Positions 52,920 to 62,011 of a stretch of 64,000 bases of DNA are shown in pieces. The position numbers and the translations under genes are program-made. The stretch covers positions 104,827 to 168,826 of the forward strand of contig DATNPX010000038.1 in NCBI GenBank assembly GCA_036702975.1, in the 5' to 3' direction. Below the pieces are notes generated by a model that ran no database searches, was not told the origin of the DNA, and worked only from the letters and a program-made list of their open reading frames with translations. Source of the stretch: DATNPX01 sp036702975 (GTDB lineage Bacteria; Cyanobacteriota; Vampirovibrionia; Obscuribacterales; Obscuribacteraceae). The stretch's first letter is position 1, and every line of letters begins with the position of its first letter.

Positions 52920-55673
52920 TTAATCAGGCGGCGGTAATGGTGCGGGGAAATTCGTTTTCCATTCGTAAGTCGCTGGATAATTACTTGCGTACAGTACGTA
53001 GAAGTTTCCCGAAGTATCTGCCGCATAGGTTGCTCCAGCGCAGCCGACCGCCACACTCGGAAAGAGTTTGGCTAGTCGCGCCGGTGGTGTAGACGGGAAA
53101 TTTTGGGTCCAGCCTTGCCCACCTAAAACCATCCCCCAGAAATTGAAGGTTGTATCTATCGCATAGAGATTTGTTTGAACAATTGGACCGTTTTCTGAAA
53201 TAGCCAAAACCCAGTTAATAGCGCTAATTGAAATGAGGGGATTTGGAGGTTGAATACCACTTGGTTTTGACCAGGATCCTCCGGGAACTGCGGTTGACCA
53301 GAGCGCTCCGGTCCTGTCGACTGCATATAGAGTGCCGGGGGTATTGGGTTGCTGTGGAATAGCAGACAGTGCTTTTAACTTTACCGCCGGCGGAGTATTT
53401 GGATAGTTTGTTTGCCACACCCCGTCGGGCACAATCGAGCTGTAAAGTGTCCCGTCAGCGCTCAAAGCAAATAATGTATCTGGTGTATTAGGTGTTCCGC
53501 CTGCACCAGCGAGGCCGCAAAGTTGGACTAGTGATGTCGGTGGTGTGGGCAAATACTGGACCCAGTCTTGATTTGCGCTAGATAAGTTCGCGATATAGAG
53601 GACATCCGACTGATCCACTGTGTAAATATTATTGTTGAGCGACTGACAGTCAATTTTATCTAGCATGACATTTTCCCCCGGGTTACCTGGCCGCTGAACC
53701 CACTGATTGGATGCAAAATTCAGGCTATACTGACTTCCCTCTACGACTACGTACAGGGCACCTCCAGCTGGAGCTATGTCAAAATCGACGTGCTTGTATG
53801 TCGGTATTGAAGCGAGAGCTACTTGTCCTGCTGATTGAATGTCGGTCGAGTTTGCTGTGCTCCAGTTCCCGCAATCGCCGACGGTATACCAGACATCTTG
53901 TCTATCTGTACCAATGAAGAAGCAATAAATCGCATTATTCCAAACGATTGCTTGAACTGCGTCCCACGTCTTGAAATTGTCGCTCGATCCTGACGGTGCA
54001 AGTGCTTGATCATCAGACCAGTTTCTACCATCGAAAGTAAAGCAATAGATATTTGAATCTACAGACGCGCCTGTATGGAAGCAGTACAGCTTTCCGTTGA
54101 AAACGAGAGTCGATAAGTTGTTATTCGACGGATACCCGCCATTTGGGTTGCTGCTTGGTATCGCTTTGTAATCTGTGCTAAAAGCTTCTGCTGCTGCCCC
54201 TCCATCATATGTACTGTAGTGAATAGTGCCGTCTTTGAGATCGGTATGGAAGCAGTAGAGACAGTCTTTATAAACTACAAGAGACGGTGCGTAAGCTGTT
54301 TGAAGTGGTAGTTCCTGATCTACAGACCAAGTGTCGTCACTGTATTTAAACCACCACATTGAACCGTCGGAATTTGCTCCTTGCTTGACGCAGTTAAGGA
54401 TGCCGAAGTAACTGGCCATAGCTGGTGCATAAGTTGTTCCATAGTAGTTGCTCGGCTGACTGGTAGGAGCTAGCTCCGCGTCTGGTCCCCAAATTGCGCC
54501 ATCAAATTTTTGACACCATACGTTGTCTCCGCCTCTACCTTGCCTTATGTTATAGATTCTGTTGTTGTACACTGCCAGGTTCGGAGAGTTCTCAACTCCG
54601 ATTGGATTGAAAGGGTTTATTTCTGCATCGTTAGTCCACCCCGTGGTCAGACTAGCAAAATTGCACGTACCAGTTGGAATATTTGAAGAAGAACCATTAT
54701 GCACTACATATAGTGGCGGATAGTGATCTACAACGAGAGACACGCCCAGCTGTGTCAGGCAGTCCGCGATCGGGCATGCAGACGTAGTCGTGCTCTCTCC
54801 GCCCCACAACAAGCCGACAACTTGATTTTGAGAGTTGATGATGACTGAACCAGAATCGCCACTTGTAGAAAATGCTGGCATGCCAATGATGCTTTCAAGC
54901 CGGATCTGGTTGGTCATAGTGAGCCCGGAGTTTCCATCTGTGACAGTGTAGTCGATAGCTTCGACAAGACCGAAGGTATGTCCAGTGGAACGGCCGGATT
55001 TTTGCACAACAGCAACGCCAACATCGCGAGTCGTCAAGTTGTAACTGCCTTGAATAGAACCAATATTTAGAATGTAATTTGTGAAGTCTATGCCCTGATT
55101 TAGTTTGACTATCGCTGCATCAATCTTGTCGTTCTGAATGGCGTTCGCGGTTGTACCCACAGCGAATTGTGTGTAAGGAACTGGTTGACAGACTGTAGTT
55201 CCAGGTCGGCCGGCAGCATGCTGATTCGTAAGAAAGTAATAGTTGTTGCTTTGATCTTTGACAAAGCAGCCTAGCGTTCCTATCGACTGTTGACCTTTTA
55301 CACTGGCCACAATCTGTGCGCCTCCCGCCAGCGGTCTTCTAAGTAAGCCTGCAACATTTATTCCAAGCACCGATTGCTTAAGGTCTTCCGGGCTGCTGAC
55401 CAAGGGGAGCGGCCTCGGAACATCACCAACGATAACGTCAGTAGGAAAACCTTCAATTTCTGCCGGAATAACCTGTTCTGGCGAGAGTTGAGAAATCGGC
55501 TTCTTCTCTTTGACGATGACAACGATTGATAAAGTCCCTGTCTTTTTTCCGCTTACTCGTTTTATGCCAGTATAGATACCGGTGACACCAACAAACTTTG
55601 CAAGGAACTGATCATGCGCTCTTTTTACTTCAAAAATGTCTTTCACATCGTCTTTAATCACTAATTTCTCCAT
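52920..55673 (-). CDS. Trypsin-like serine protease with C-terminal beta-propeller-like region
   Basis: 917 aa from ATG 55673. Residues 10-85 are a small alpha/beta prodomain-like region (VKRAHDQFLAKFVGVTGIYT, LSIVVIVKEKKP). The protease part has His152 (LTNQHAAG), Asp185 (KIDAAIVKLN) and Ser274 (STSGDSGSVI), a chymotrypsin-like triad. From ~330 to the end come repeated blocks with Asp/Trp/Tyr-rich strands (LYCFHTD, LYCFHTGAS, IYCFFIGTD, LYAIDTTFNFW), like lectin or tectonin-type propellers. No signal peptide is seen, so any export would be non-classical. Confidence 0.8.
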   Translation of the reverse strand: MEKLVIKDDVKDIFEVKRAHDQFLAKFVGVTGIYTGIKRVSGKKTGTLSIVVIVKEKKPISQLSPEQVIPAEIEGFPTDVIVGDVPRPLPLVSSPEDLKQSVLGINVAGLLRRPLAGGAQIVASVKGQQSIGTLGCFVKDQSNNYYFLTNQHAAGRPGTTVCQPVPYTQFAVGTTANAIQNDKIDAAIVKLNQGIDFTNYILNIGSIQGSYNLTTRDVGVAVVQKSGRSTGHTFGLVEAIDYTVTDGNSGLTMTNQIRLESIIGMPAFSTSGDSGSVIINSQNQVVGLLWGGESTTTSACPIADCLTQLGVSLVVDHYPPLYVVHNGSSSNIPTGTCNFASLTTGWTNDAEINPFNPIGVENSPNLAVYNNRIYNIRQGRGGDNVWCQKFDGAIWGPDAELAPTSQPSNYYGTTYAPAMASYFGILNCVKQGANSDGSMWWFKYSDDTWSVDQELPLQTAYAPSLVVYKDCLYCFHTDLKDGTIHYSTYDGGAAAEAFSTDYKAIPSSNPNGGYPSNNNLSTLVFNGKLYCFHTGASVDSNIYCFTFDGRNWSDDQALAPSGSSDNFKTWDAVQAIVWNNAIYCFFIGTDRQDVWYTVGDCGNWSTANSTDIQSAGQVALASIPTYKHVDFDIAPAGGALYVVVEGSQYSLNFASNQWVQRPGNPGENVMLDKIDCQSLNNNIYTVDQSDVLYIANLSSANQDWVQYLPTPPTSLVQLCGLAGAGGTPNTPDTLFALSADGTLYSSIVPDGVWQTNYPNTPPAVKLKALSAIPQQPNTPGTLYAVDRTGALWSTAVPGGSWSKPSGIQPPNPLISISAINWVLAISENGPIVQTNLYAIDTTFNFWGMVLGGQGWTQNFPSTPPARLAKLFPSVAVGCAGATYAADTSGNFYVLYASNYPATYEWKTNFPAPLPPPD

Positions 55674-55853
55674 TTAAGCAGTTTTCAGGCTCTACCTATG
55701 GCCAAGATCGGTAACTTACCCGCTATTTCAGTTTAGAACGGTAATCTACACAACAGTTGCACTGCTTTAAATTCGTGACTTGCCCGAGCTGTGACGAGCA
55801 AGCTGCATTTCACGTCAAAGATTAAATACGGGTTCTTCGCGCTAAGTCTTATG

Positions 55854-56966
55854 TTAGGGAGCGGTCGTTTGCGTCTCAGTTGTTTGAGCGAAAGGACTTA
55901 CTTCTTCCAGAAAAGCATCTTTGATCCACGCGGCTCCGCCTTTGGTGATAATCAATCCGCAAGAGATCAACACTGTGGACCTAGGAACATCTAGCACGCA
56001 CTCATAACGATTCCAGTCTGTGGTGCCAACGATCGGGCGATTAATCATGTTGTCAGTGCTCATCACACCTGCCGTTTTATCATCCAGGCGCATCCAAAGT
56101 TGCGCTTTGATTATGTCTTCGGTGCGAACGCTAGCAGTGAACTTTACCCGTTTCCCAAGAAATGGTTGCGGATCGACTGTCTGCACTAGATTGCCGAAAC
56201 CGGTTGCCGGAAACACTCTAGACCGAACATACCAGACTTGCGGCTGCCCGGAAACGGAACCAGATTCGAACTGGTCCGGCACGGTCTGATCGAGCTTCCA
56301 TGAAACGGGCAATGTGTACTTGATGCTCCAACCATTTTTCGTCACTGCTGGAATCGTGTTCGCACTAGATGTAGTACTACCTCCGGAAGCAGTCGAAGTT
56401 GCCGATGATGATGATGATGATGATGATGATGTGGGCGACGCAGCAGATTTGCCACTACCGATGGTGCCAGCTGCGGCACCACCTACCGCACTTGCTCCGG
56501 CTGCGGTCCCCGCAGATTTCGCAGGAACAGCGGTAACGGATACGCCTGAGCGAAGTCCATTTATTGCAGCGGCATAAGCTTTCTGAACTTCGCTCAAACT
56601 GACGGGACAGCCACTCGGATTTCTGGATGCAGCATCATTCATATAGCGAAGATCGCGCTCCGCTTCCTTAAACTTATGCACTTTCAAATAGTACATGTTC
56701 AATTCCCAGAGGGCTCTCATGCTCTCTGGATTTGTAGGTCCCAAGGCTTTGCGCGTTTGATTTGCACGAGCCCGCAATGCAATCTCCTCAGCTGGCGCAG
56801 GAGGATAAAATGGACGCTGCGTCGCAGCCAAAGCCGGGACTCTATTCGGTTGTTGTGCAGTCGATGGCAAAGCGTGCAAAAATTGCAGCATAGTAATGGA
56901 AAGAGCTGCAAGCACAACTTGACAAACTATCGGACAATTGTTTTGGTACAGATATCTTTCGTTCAT
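55854..56966 (-). CDS. Secreted protein with Ser/Ala-rich linker and C-terminal beta domain
   Basis: 370 aa from ATG 56966. Signal peptide CQVVLAALSITMLQFLHALP. Helical part ~55-125 (TPR-like LWELNMYYLKVHKFKEAERD), then an Ala/Gly/Ser/Thr-rich linker including a ten-residue Ser run encoded by a GAT/ATC microsatellite. C-terminal ~150 residues form a carbohydrate-binding-like jelly roll (KRVKFTASVRTEDIIKAQLW, DWNRYECVLDVP). No family name. Confidence 0.7.
   Translation of the reverse strand: MNERYLYQNNCPIVCQVVLAALSITMLQFLHALPSTAQQPNRVPALAATQRPFYPPAPAEEIALRARANQTRKALGPTNPESMRALWELNMYYLKVHKFKEAERDLRYMNDAASRNPSGCPVSLSEVQKAYAAAINGLRSGVSVTAVPAKSAGTAAGASAVGGAAAGTIGSGKSAASPTSSSSSSSSSATSTASGGSTTSSANTIPAVTKNGWSIKYTLPVSWKLDQTVPDQFESGSVSGQPQVWYVRSRVFPATGFGNLVQTVDPQPFLGKRVKFTASVRTEDIIKAQLWMRLDDKTAGVMSTDNMINRPIVGTTDWNRYECVLDVPRSTVLISCGLIITKGGAAWIKDAFLEEVSPFAQTTETQTTAP
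56404..56430 (+). repeat. (GAT)9 microsatellite inside a coding region
   Basis: Nine exact GAT units on the plus strand, read as ATC (frame giving Ser through TCA/TCATC phase) in the minus-strand gene at the poly-Ser tract. Unit length of three keeps the frame if copy number changes. Confidence 0.9.
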
Positions 56967-57136
56967 TTTCCGCCGCAAGGTGCGTCAGTAATAGGCAATA
57001 CTGCAAGAGCACAGAAAGTCCACCAATAAATGATACTATCCAGGACTTACGCTCAATTGTCAAAATTGAAGAACCGGGTCGACTGAAAGTCAGCAACACT
57101 TCAACGGTAACATCCAGGCAAAAATATAACGGTGTC

Positions 57137-57868
57137 ATGAAAATACTGCGACGATTCTTCAATCCCTTCATCGTTTTGTCGCTAGTGAATGCATTTTCTT
57201 TGCCGCCGGCATCTTGGTCAGCTGAAAACAACCCAAAGAAATTTCCACCACCACTGCGCCTAACCACCAAGCAAGCGATCGACAAGTTTGGTCCATCAGC
57301 ACGGAAACAGCTGCACTTAGATTTCGACCAAGCTGGAGTTCAATACCCACCAGAGAAAATCTCTTTGGTGTGCTTGAAGCAGGAGAGAGTCTTGTTGTTT
57401 TATGCAAGCGACAAACGAAATCCGCAGCTTCACTTGTTGTATTCATTTCCACTTTCATCGTTCAGTGGAAAAATCGGGCCCAAGCTAAAAGAGGGTGATC
57501 TTCAGATTCCGGAGGGTTTCTACCACGTGCTGAATCAAAGAGCTGATATGCGTCTGGCGCTGTGCGTCGACTATCCAAATTCGTTCGACCGAGAGAAAGC
57601 AAAACAAGACAGAAGAACCGAATTAGGAAGCGATATTTTGGTTCACGGCGGCTCGTATTCTACCGGATGCGTGGTCATCTCAAGCGAAGACATGGCGAAA
57701 GTTTTCACCGCTGTCTACGACTGCGGGAGCAGCAACACTAGCGTTCTGATTGCTCCATGCAATCTGTCAACCACCAAACCGGATGTCGATTTCAAACTGC
57801 AGCCCATTTGGCTCCCGTCTCTGTACACGTCGATCAGACAGAAACTTTCACACTACAAGATTCCGTAA
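57137..57868 (+). CDS. L,D-transpeptidase (YkuD/ErfK family)
   Basis: 243 aa from ATG 57137. Signal peptide FFNPFIVLSLVNAFSLPPAS. YkuD core from ~75: IPEGFYHVLNQ, then SDILVHGGSYSTGCVVIS with His170, Ser and catalytic Cys178. The arrangement is that of the YafK-like subgroup. The enzyme forms or edits meso-DAP cross-links or attaches proteins to peptidoglycan in the periplasm. Convergent with the next gene. Confidence 0.85.
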   Translation: MKILRRFFNPFIVLSLVNAFSLPPASWSAENNPKKFPPPLRLTTKQAIDKFGPSARKQLHLDFDQAGVQYPPEKISLVCLKQERVLLFYASDKRNPQLHLLYSFPLSSFSGKIGPKLKEGDLQIPEGFYHVLNQRADMRLALCVDYPNSFDREKAKQDRRTELGSDILVHGGSYSTGCVVISSEDMAKVFTAVYDCGSSNTSVLIAPCNLSTTKPDVDFKLQPIWLPSLYTSIRQKLSHYKIP

Positions 57869-57892
57869 CACATCGAGCGCTAGAAAGGCATT

Positions 57893-59842
57893 CTACGGGC
57901 GAATGCTGTTAAAGGCATCGTTGAACTGCTTAATTCCAGGCTTTGACGGATCGCTGTTTGGTCCATGCATGATCCTATATATTTGCAAGAGCAACTCGCT
58001 AGCCGACCGGCGGCTCGTGACAGGATTTCCCTGATAGCCAGGTCGCGCAAAGAAGTTAGAGGTAGGCAAGTTAGCATTATCCGGATTCAGCATTTTTTGT
58101 GCGGAGCCCATCCCAGCCAGATTTGCCAGCTCGATGGCTGCCGCTTGCAAACGGTCGGCGCTGTAGCCGCCGAAATAATCGAATGTGGTGCGGTCTAATA
58201 GAGCCCTTGCCTCATGTGATAGAGGTCCCTTTTCGCCGCCAAAGCGCCTGATCGTCAAAATCTGGGCGTTCATCATTTTGTACTCGTCGGCGCTCAAATG
58301 GTCGCGCTCGAGAGAACTCTGAGAGCCTTTCGGCCCTAGAGTCAGGAACTTTCTTCGTAGACCTTCTTTAACATTATTGAACGCGGCAAGAATTTCGGGA
58401 TGAGCGGGATCAGCGTCAGTAGGCTGTACAAGGCTCAATAATTGATCGGCCGCAGCAGCTTTTTGCTGAGGCGTTAACTTGTCGTATTCAGCAGCATGGC
58501 TCGTTTCGAGAGTTGCTTTAGTATTGAGAAAATCATCAAATTTGTTGTCTCTGGCATAAGCCAAGAGATTATTCAGTTCCTGACTTTGGATGACCGGACC
58601 GATGTCACCATCAAGGTTGAGAGAATGAGCGGCTTTCTCAATCTCACCGGAAGAAGCATAAAACCTTTTGTGCTTGTCTGCAGGAATCTTCATATCTGGA
58701 TTTGCACGATGGAGAATCACATCCTGCAAATCTGTCACCAATTTTGCTTTATCGTGCAATACCTTGGCGCGGTCGGGATGTTGAGTAGCTAGCTGCTCTA
58801 ACCGCGCTGATATCGCAGCGCCGTGGTGTGCGATATCATTGACCGTATCTTTCAGCAACAGCTGGTTATATCCGAGAGCGGAAGAACTGGGATGGAATTT
58901 GCCCAGGCTGTTTTTCTGATCGTCATTCATCAAAGCCTGAGGCATACTGGAAAGAGTGTTGTATGTGCCCCATCCACCATCTTCGAACGCATAGATGCGC
59001 TTTACCAGATTCTCTACAGTTGCTTTGTTCAAGTTGTACTGTTTGCCTATAAAGATACTCTCCTCAGCATACCGGCGTTTGAAATCAGCCTCGCTCAAGG
59101 TGAGTGGATGGAAATCTGGCTGCGTCTTATCATGCGAGACGATGCGATTTAAATCGCGAGAAGCCCCGTAAAGATCGTTCAGCGATGGCATCTTTCCAGT
59201 GCTCTTGATTGATTCCGGCGCTGGCACCACCGTCGGTGGCTGTTTTTTGGGTGCATCCATCCCCGCATAAACCGGCGGAAACGCTATCACAAACTGATGA
59301 TGAGACTTAGCATGAGAAATGCGTTGCCAATACGAGTTCAATGCAGACGTGAAACCTGAAAGCGACGGCAAGTATTTTGAGGGCCGGGGTTCATTAACCT
59401 CAGGTGCCGGATGCTTCTCTGCACCCTTTGCAGCTGCGGGTTGCGCGCCCTTATCCGAAGCTTTGGAGTGACCGCTCTCCGTTTTGGAATGAGCGTCTGC
59501 CGAGCTGGAATTAGCATGATGATGGCCAGTCTTGACCCTGTGACCATGGTCGGTACCTGCGCCATCAGTGTGATGGTGTTCACCTGACTTCGCACGCCTA
59601 CGGTGTGAATGTTCGTCATCTTGTGATGCATATGCGGATTGAACCAGCCCCGAGCGTTGCTCTTGCGTCACTTTGACACAAGCTGCAGCGGCTGCATCGC
59701 AAGCTTCCGTGCTCGCGTTATTAGAGATACTTCTGTCAAATCCGCCAAATGCCACGCCGCGCCGTCTCCAGCCGAAAGTTGTTTTAGTGAGCATTTTTGA
59801 TAGTAGATTCGACCGCTCCTCCTGTAAACCCATAATCGACAC
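57893..59842 (-). CDS. His-rich protein with possible lysozyme-like domain
   Basis: 649 aa from ATG 59842. No signal peptide. Residues ~75-150 are strikingly His/Ser/Lys-rich (many HHH and HSH groups), possibly metal-binding. The middle (residues ~240-330) has IYAFEDGGWGTYNTLSSMP then SSSALGYNQLLLKD, similar in pattern to lytic transglycosylase/lysozyme-fold domains with a catalytic Glu followed by S-A-x-G-Y-x-Q. The rest is helical. No family confirmed. Adjacent to the YkuD gene, so a peptidoglycan role is plausible. Confidence 0.6.
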   Translation of the reverse strand: MSIMGLQEERSNLLSKMLTKTTFGWRRRGVAFGGFDRSISNNASTEACDAAAAACVKVTQEQRSGLVQSAYASQDDEHSHRRRAKSGEHHHTDGAGTDHGHRVKTGHHHANSSSADAHSKTESGHSKASDKGAQPAAAKGAEKHPAPEVNEPRPSKYLPSLSGFTSALNSYWQRISHAKSHHQFVIAFPPVYAGMDAPKKQPPTVVPAPESIKSTGKMPSLNDLYGASRDLNRIVSHDKTQPDFHPLTLSEADFKRRYAEESIFIGKQYNLNKATVENLVKRIYAFEDGGWGTYNTLSSMPQALMNDDQKNSLGKFHPSSSALGYNQLLLKDTVNDIAHHGAAISARLEQLATQHPDRAKVLHDKAKLVTDLQDVILHRANPDMKIPADKHKRFYASSGEIEKAAHSLNLDGDIGPVIQSQELNNLLAYARDNKFDDFLNTKATLETSHAAEYDKLTPQQKAAAADQLLSLVQPTDADPAHPEILAAFNNVKEGLRRKFLTLGPKGSQSSLERDHLSADEYKMMNAQILTIRRFGGEKGPLSHEARALLDRTTFDYFGGYSADRLQAAAIELANLAGMGSAQKMLNPDNANLPTSNFFARPGYQGNPVTSRRSASELLLQIYRIMHGPNSDPSKPGIKQFNDAFNSIRP

Positions 59843-60248
59843 AGATGCATGGTGATTTCACCACTCAGCTCGTTGACAACGACGAATTTGTGTCACGGGT
59901 TTTCACGAACGCAACATTTGTGCCTCAATTTCCGTGCCTCAACTTCTTTCCTAATTTTTCGCCCAAGAAAGTTGTTGAAATACGCGATCTGACATGCATT
60001 TTCATGACGAGAAATTTTGCAAAGTCTAACAAGCGACGAACCGCCAAGTGATTAAAATTCAAATCAGCAAAATGCCACTATATACAGTGTCAACCAAAGC
60101 TATCGTAACATCTTTTTTGCCTGTGTTTAACAAAGAACACGGTTGCCAAGAATTTAGTAAGCGCTTTACTCCTGGATTACAAAGATGCCAAGTGTTTTAT
60201 CGTTCGCGATCTATTTTTGTAGAGTCAAAGGTTTAGAGGCACTGAACC
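59843..60248. other. Intergenic stretch, no gene supported
   Basis: Only short frames without coding character. It should hold promoters for the 59842 gene (minus) and for the deacetylase (plus). Confidence 0.5.
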
Positions 60249-61220
60249 ATGAAAAACAGACTTCCCCTGTTAATCGCTCCCTTAATTTCCATTCTGCTGA
60301 CTCCAGCAGCAACCTCTCAATTAGTCACAGAAGCTGCCGCTCTCTCAAACGAATCAACCATATCAGGCACGCAAAAAGTCAACTTCGGAAAGCCAGTCAA
60401 CGTAGCGTTGCTCGAGACAGTGCAACCTCCGCTAGTTCCGATGAGAACAATGGTTCCAACATCTATTGCGCCGGTAGTTACGCCGTCTGTTAAACCTACA
60501 GTAATAGTTCCAGGTAGCAACAACGGCGCGAAACGCGGTCTACAAACCAGCACCAAAACCAGCAGCAAATCTGGTCAGGCCAAACCAAAACCGAAGAAAA
60601 AATCGCTGATCATAAGAACTTGTGCGATGCCCGCCGGCGCCAAACCGAACGACCAAATCAAGTACGTCGCTCTCACATTTGACGATGGTCCCAATCCTAT
60701 ATATACGCCCAAGGTGCTTGCGATTTTGAAGAAGGAGGGCGTACATGCCACATTCTGCCTGATCGGTCGGCACGCGAAAAAGTATCCGGAACTAGTGCAA
60801 GAGATCGTCGCCGAGGGGCACAAGATCGCCGACCACTCCATGAACCATGACGAACACTTAGACAAGCGTTCACTGGCAAAGATGAAAGCAGAGATTCTCG
60901 GCACGAAAGAGCTGCTCGAATCGATTGTGCCTGGCACCACGGTGGAGTACTATCGCGCGCCCGGCGGCAACATGAACAACAGACTGAGAGACCTCGTCAT
61001 TGGTTGGGGCATGAAACCACTCGGCTGGTCTGTCGACCCCAAAGATTGGCAAGAACCCGGCACTGAACAGATCCTAGCCACAGTCAAAGCGCAACTGCAC
61101 TCAGGTGGAGTGATAATCATGCATGATGCTGGCGGCGATAGAACTGAAACGATTGACGCTTTAGAGAGAGTAATTCCGGAATTGAAGAAAAAAGGATACC
61201 AGTTTGTATTCCCTGGCTAA
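60249..61220 (+). CDS. Secreted polysaccharide deacetylase (NodB/CE4 family)
   Basis: 323 aa from ATG 60249. Signal peptide (LLIAPLISILLTPAATS), then a Pro/Lys/Ser-rich linker to ~125. CE4 core: motif 1 LTFDDGPNP (Asp145/146), motif 2 HSMNHDEHL, motif 3 YYRAPGGNMNN, motif 4 GWSVDPKDW and motif 5 IIMHDAGG. All five catalytic motifs are present. The enzyme deacetylates N-acetylglucosamine-containing polymers such as peptidoglycan or chitin-like chains outside the membrane. Confidence 0.9.
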   Translation: MKNRLPLLIAPLISILLTPAATSQLVTEAAALSNESTISGTQKVNFGKPVNVALLETVQPPLVPMRTMVPTSIAPVVTPSVKPTVIVPGSNNGAKRGLQTSTKTSSKSGQAKPKPKKKSLIIRTCAMPAGAKPNDQIKYVALTFDDGPNPIYTPKVLAILKKEGVHATFCLIGRHAKKYPELVQEIVAEGHKIADHSMNHDEHLDKRSLAKMKAEILGTKELLESIVPGTTVEYYRAPGGNMNNRLRDLVIGWGMKPLGWSVDPKDWQEPGTEQILATVKAQLHSGGVIIMHDAGGDRTETIDALERVIPELKKKGYQFVFPG

Positions 61221-61230
61221 GTGACTGTCT

Positions 61231-61650
61231 TCAGTCGACGCACACATCATAAAGCGACAGCGCAAATCCATCACGACTCTTATAGATCTCAAAGTGCAAA
61301 TTCAGATCGCTTTGACGCCCGTTTAAAGGCAAACCGTATTCGACCGTTGCATCCTCGAGACTCTCTTCGCGTGCACGGAAGACCGACTTGATAAACCAGG
61401 CGCCACCATTGTTTATTTCGGCTGCTGTGAGGTCGGTCACATGCATTTTTTCAGCCTCAGGAACATCGCCCTCGCTGCCGTAGTTTTCGATTATTCGTTT
61501 CAAACGTTCCGGTGTCCACTCAGAGTCTTCAGAAACGTAAGTGATGTCCATTGCCGCATTGAAGTTGCCACTCGCCAACAACCCAATGAACTTTTTAACC
61601 AAAGCAAGAACGTCGTTATCTGTGGCTCCCGGTCGCAAAAATTCAGTCAA
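61231..61650 (-). CDS. Hypothetical protein (DUF7668-like), 139 aa
   Basis: ATG or alternative start at 61650. Soluble protein with VLALVKKFIGLLASGNFNAA and a C-terminal LNLHFEIYKSRDGFALSLYDVCVD strand pattern, typical of a small unnamed family of immunity- or regulator-like proteins. Convergent with the deacetylase (11 bp). Function unknown. Confidence 0.55.
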   Translation of the reverse strand: MTEFLRPGATDNDVLALVKKFIGLLASGNFNAAMDITYVSEDSEWTPERLKRIIENYGSEGDVPEAEKMHVTDLTAAEINNGGAWFIKSVFRAREESLEDATVEYGLPLNGRQSDLNLHFEIYKSRDGFALSLYDVCVD

Positions 61651-62011
61651 TCGAATATCCTCGCTGCCCTGGACTTTGCATAATTCTAGTCCCTCGCTGC
61701 GAGGATATGATACGTAAGCGATTTCATTTTGCGCGGAAAAGATCGCGGGGGAAACTCGAGGTTGAATCGCCGCTTGTTCCGGGGAAGCAGTTGTGCCCGG
61801 GCGCTTGCACTTCAGCGGTCAGCTCCACTCTTGAGCCCAAGCAGCGGACTAACCGCCGAAAGTTAGGACAAGGGTCAGAAATTGCGGAATTGACTTTCAT
61901 CTCTTTCATCTCAAAATGAATCGTTTTCCCTCTGCCTGGTTTACGGTCGTCCGAACAGGCGACCAGAGAGATTAAAAGGAAGAAATATTCAACAGTTCTG
62001 AGTGCCTGAAT
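61651..62011. other. Intergenic stretch, no gene supported
   Basis: Contains only shadow frames. It includes the upstream region of the 61650 gene and the 3' side of the flavoprotein gene. Confidence 0.5.

Noticed and set aside
59845..60051. 68-aa plus ORF between two genes
   Set aside because: No ribosome-binding site, no family; lies in promoter-rich gap and has random composition.
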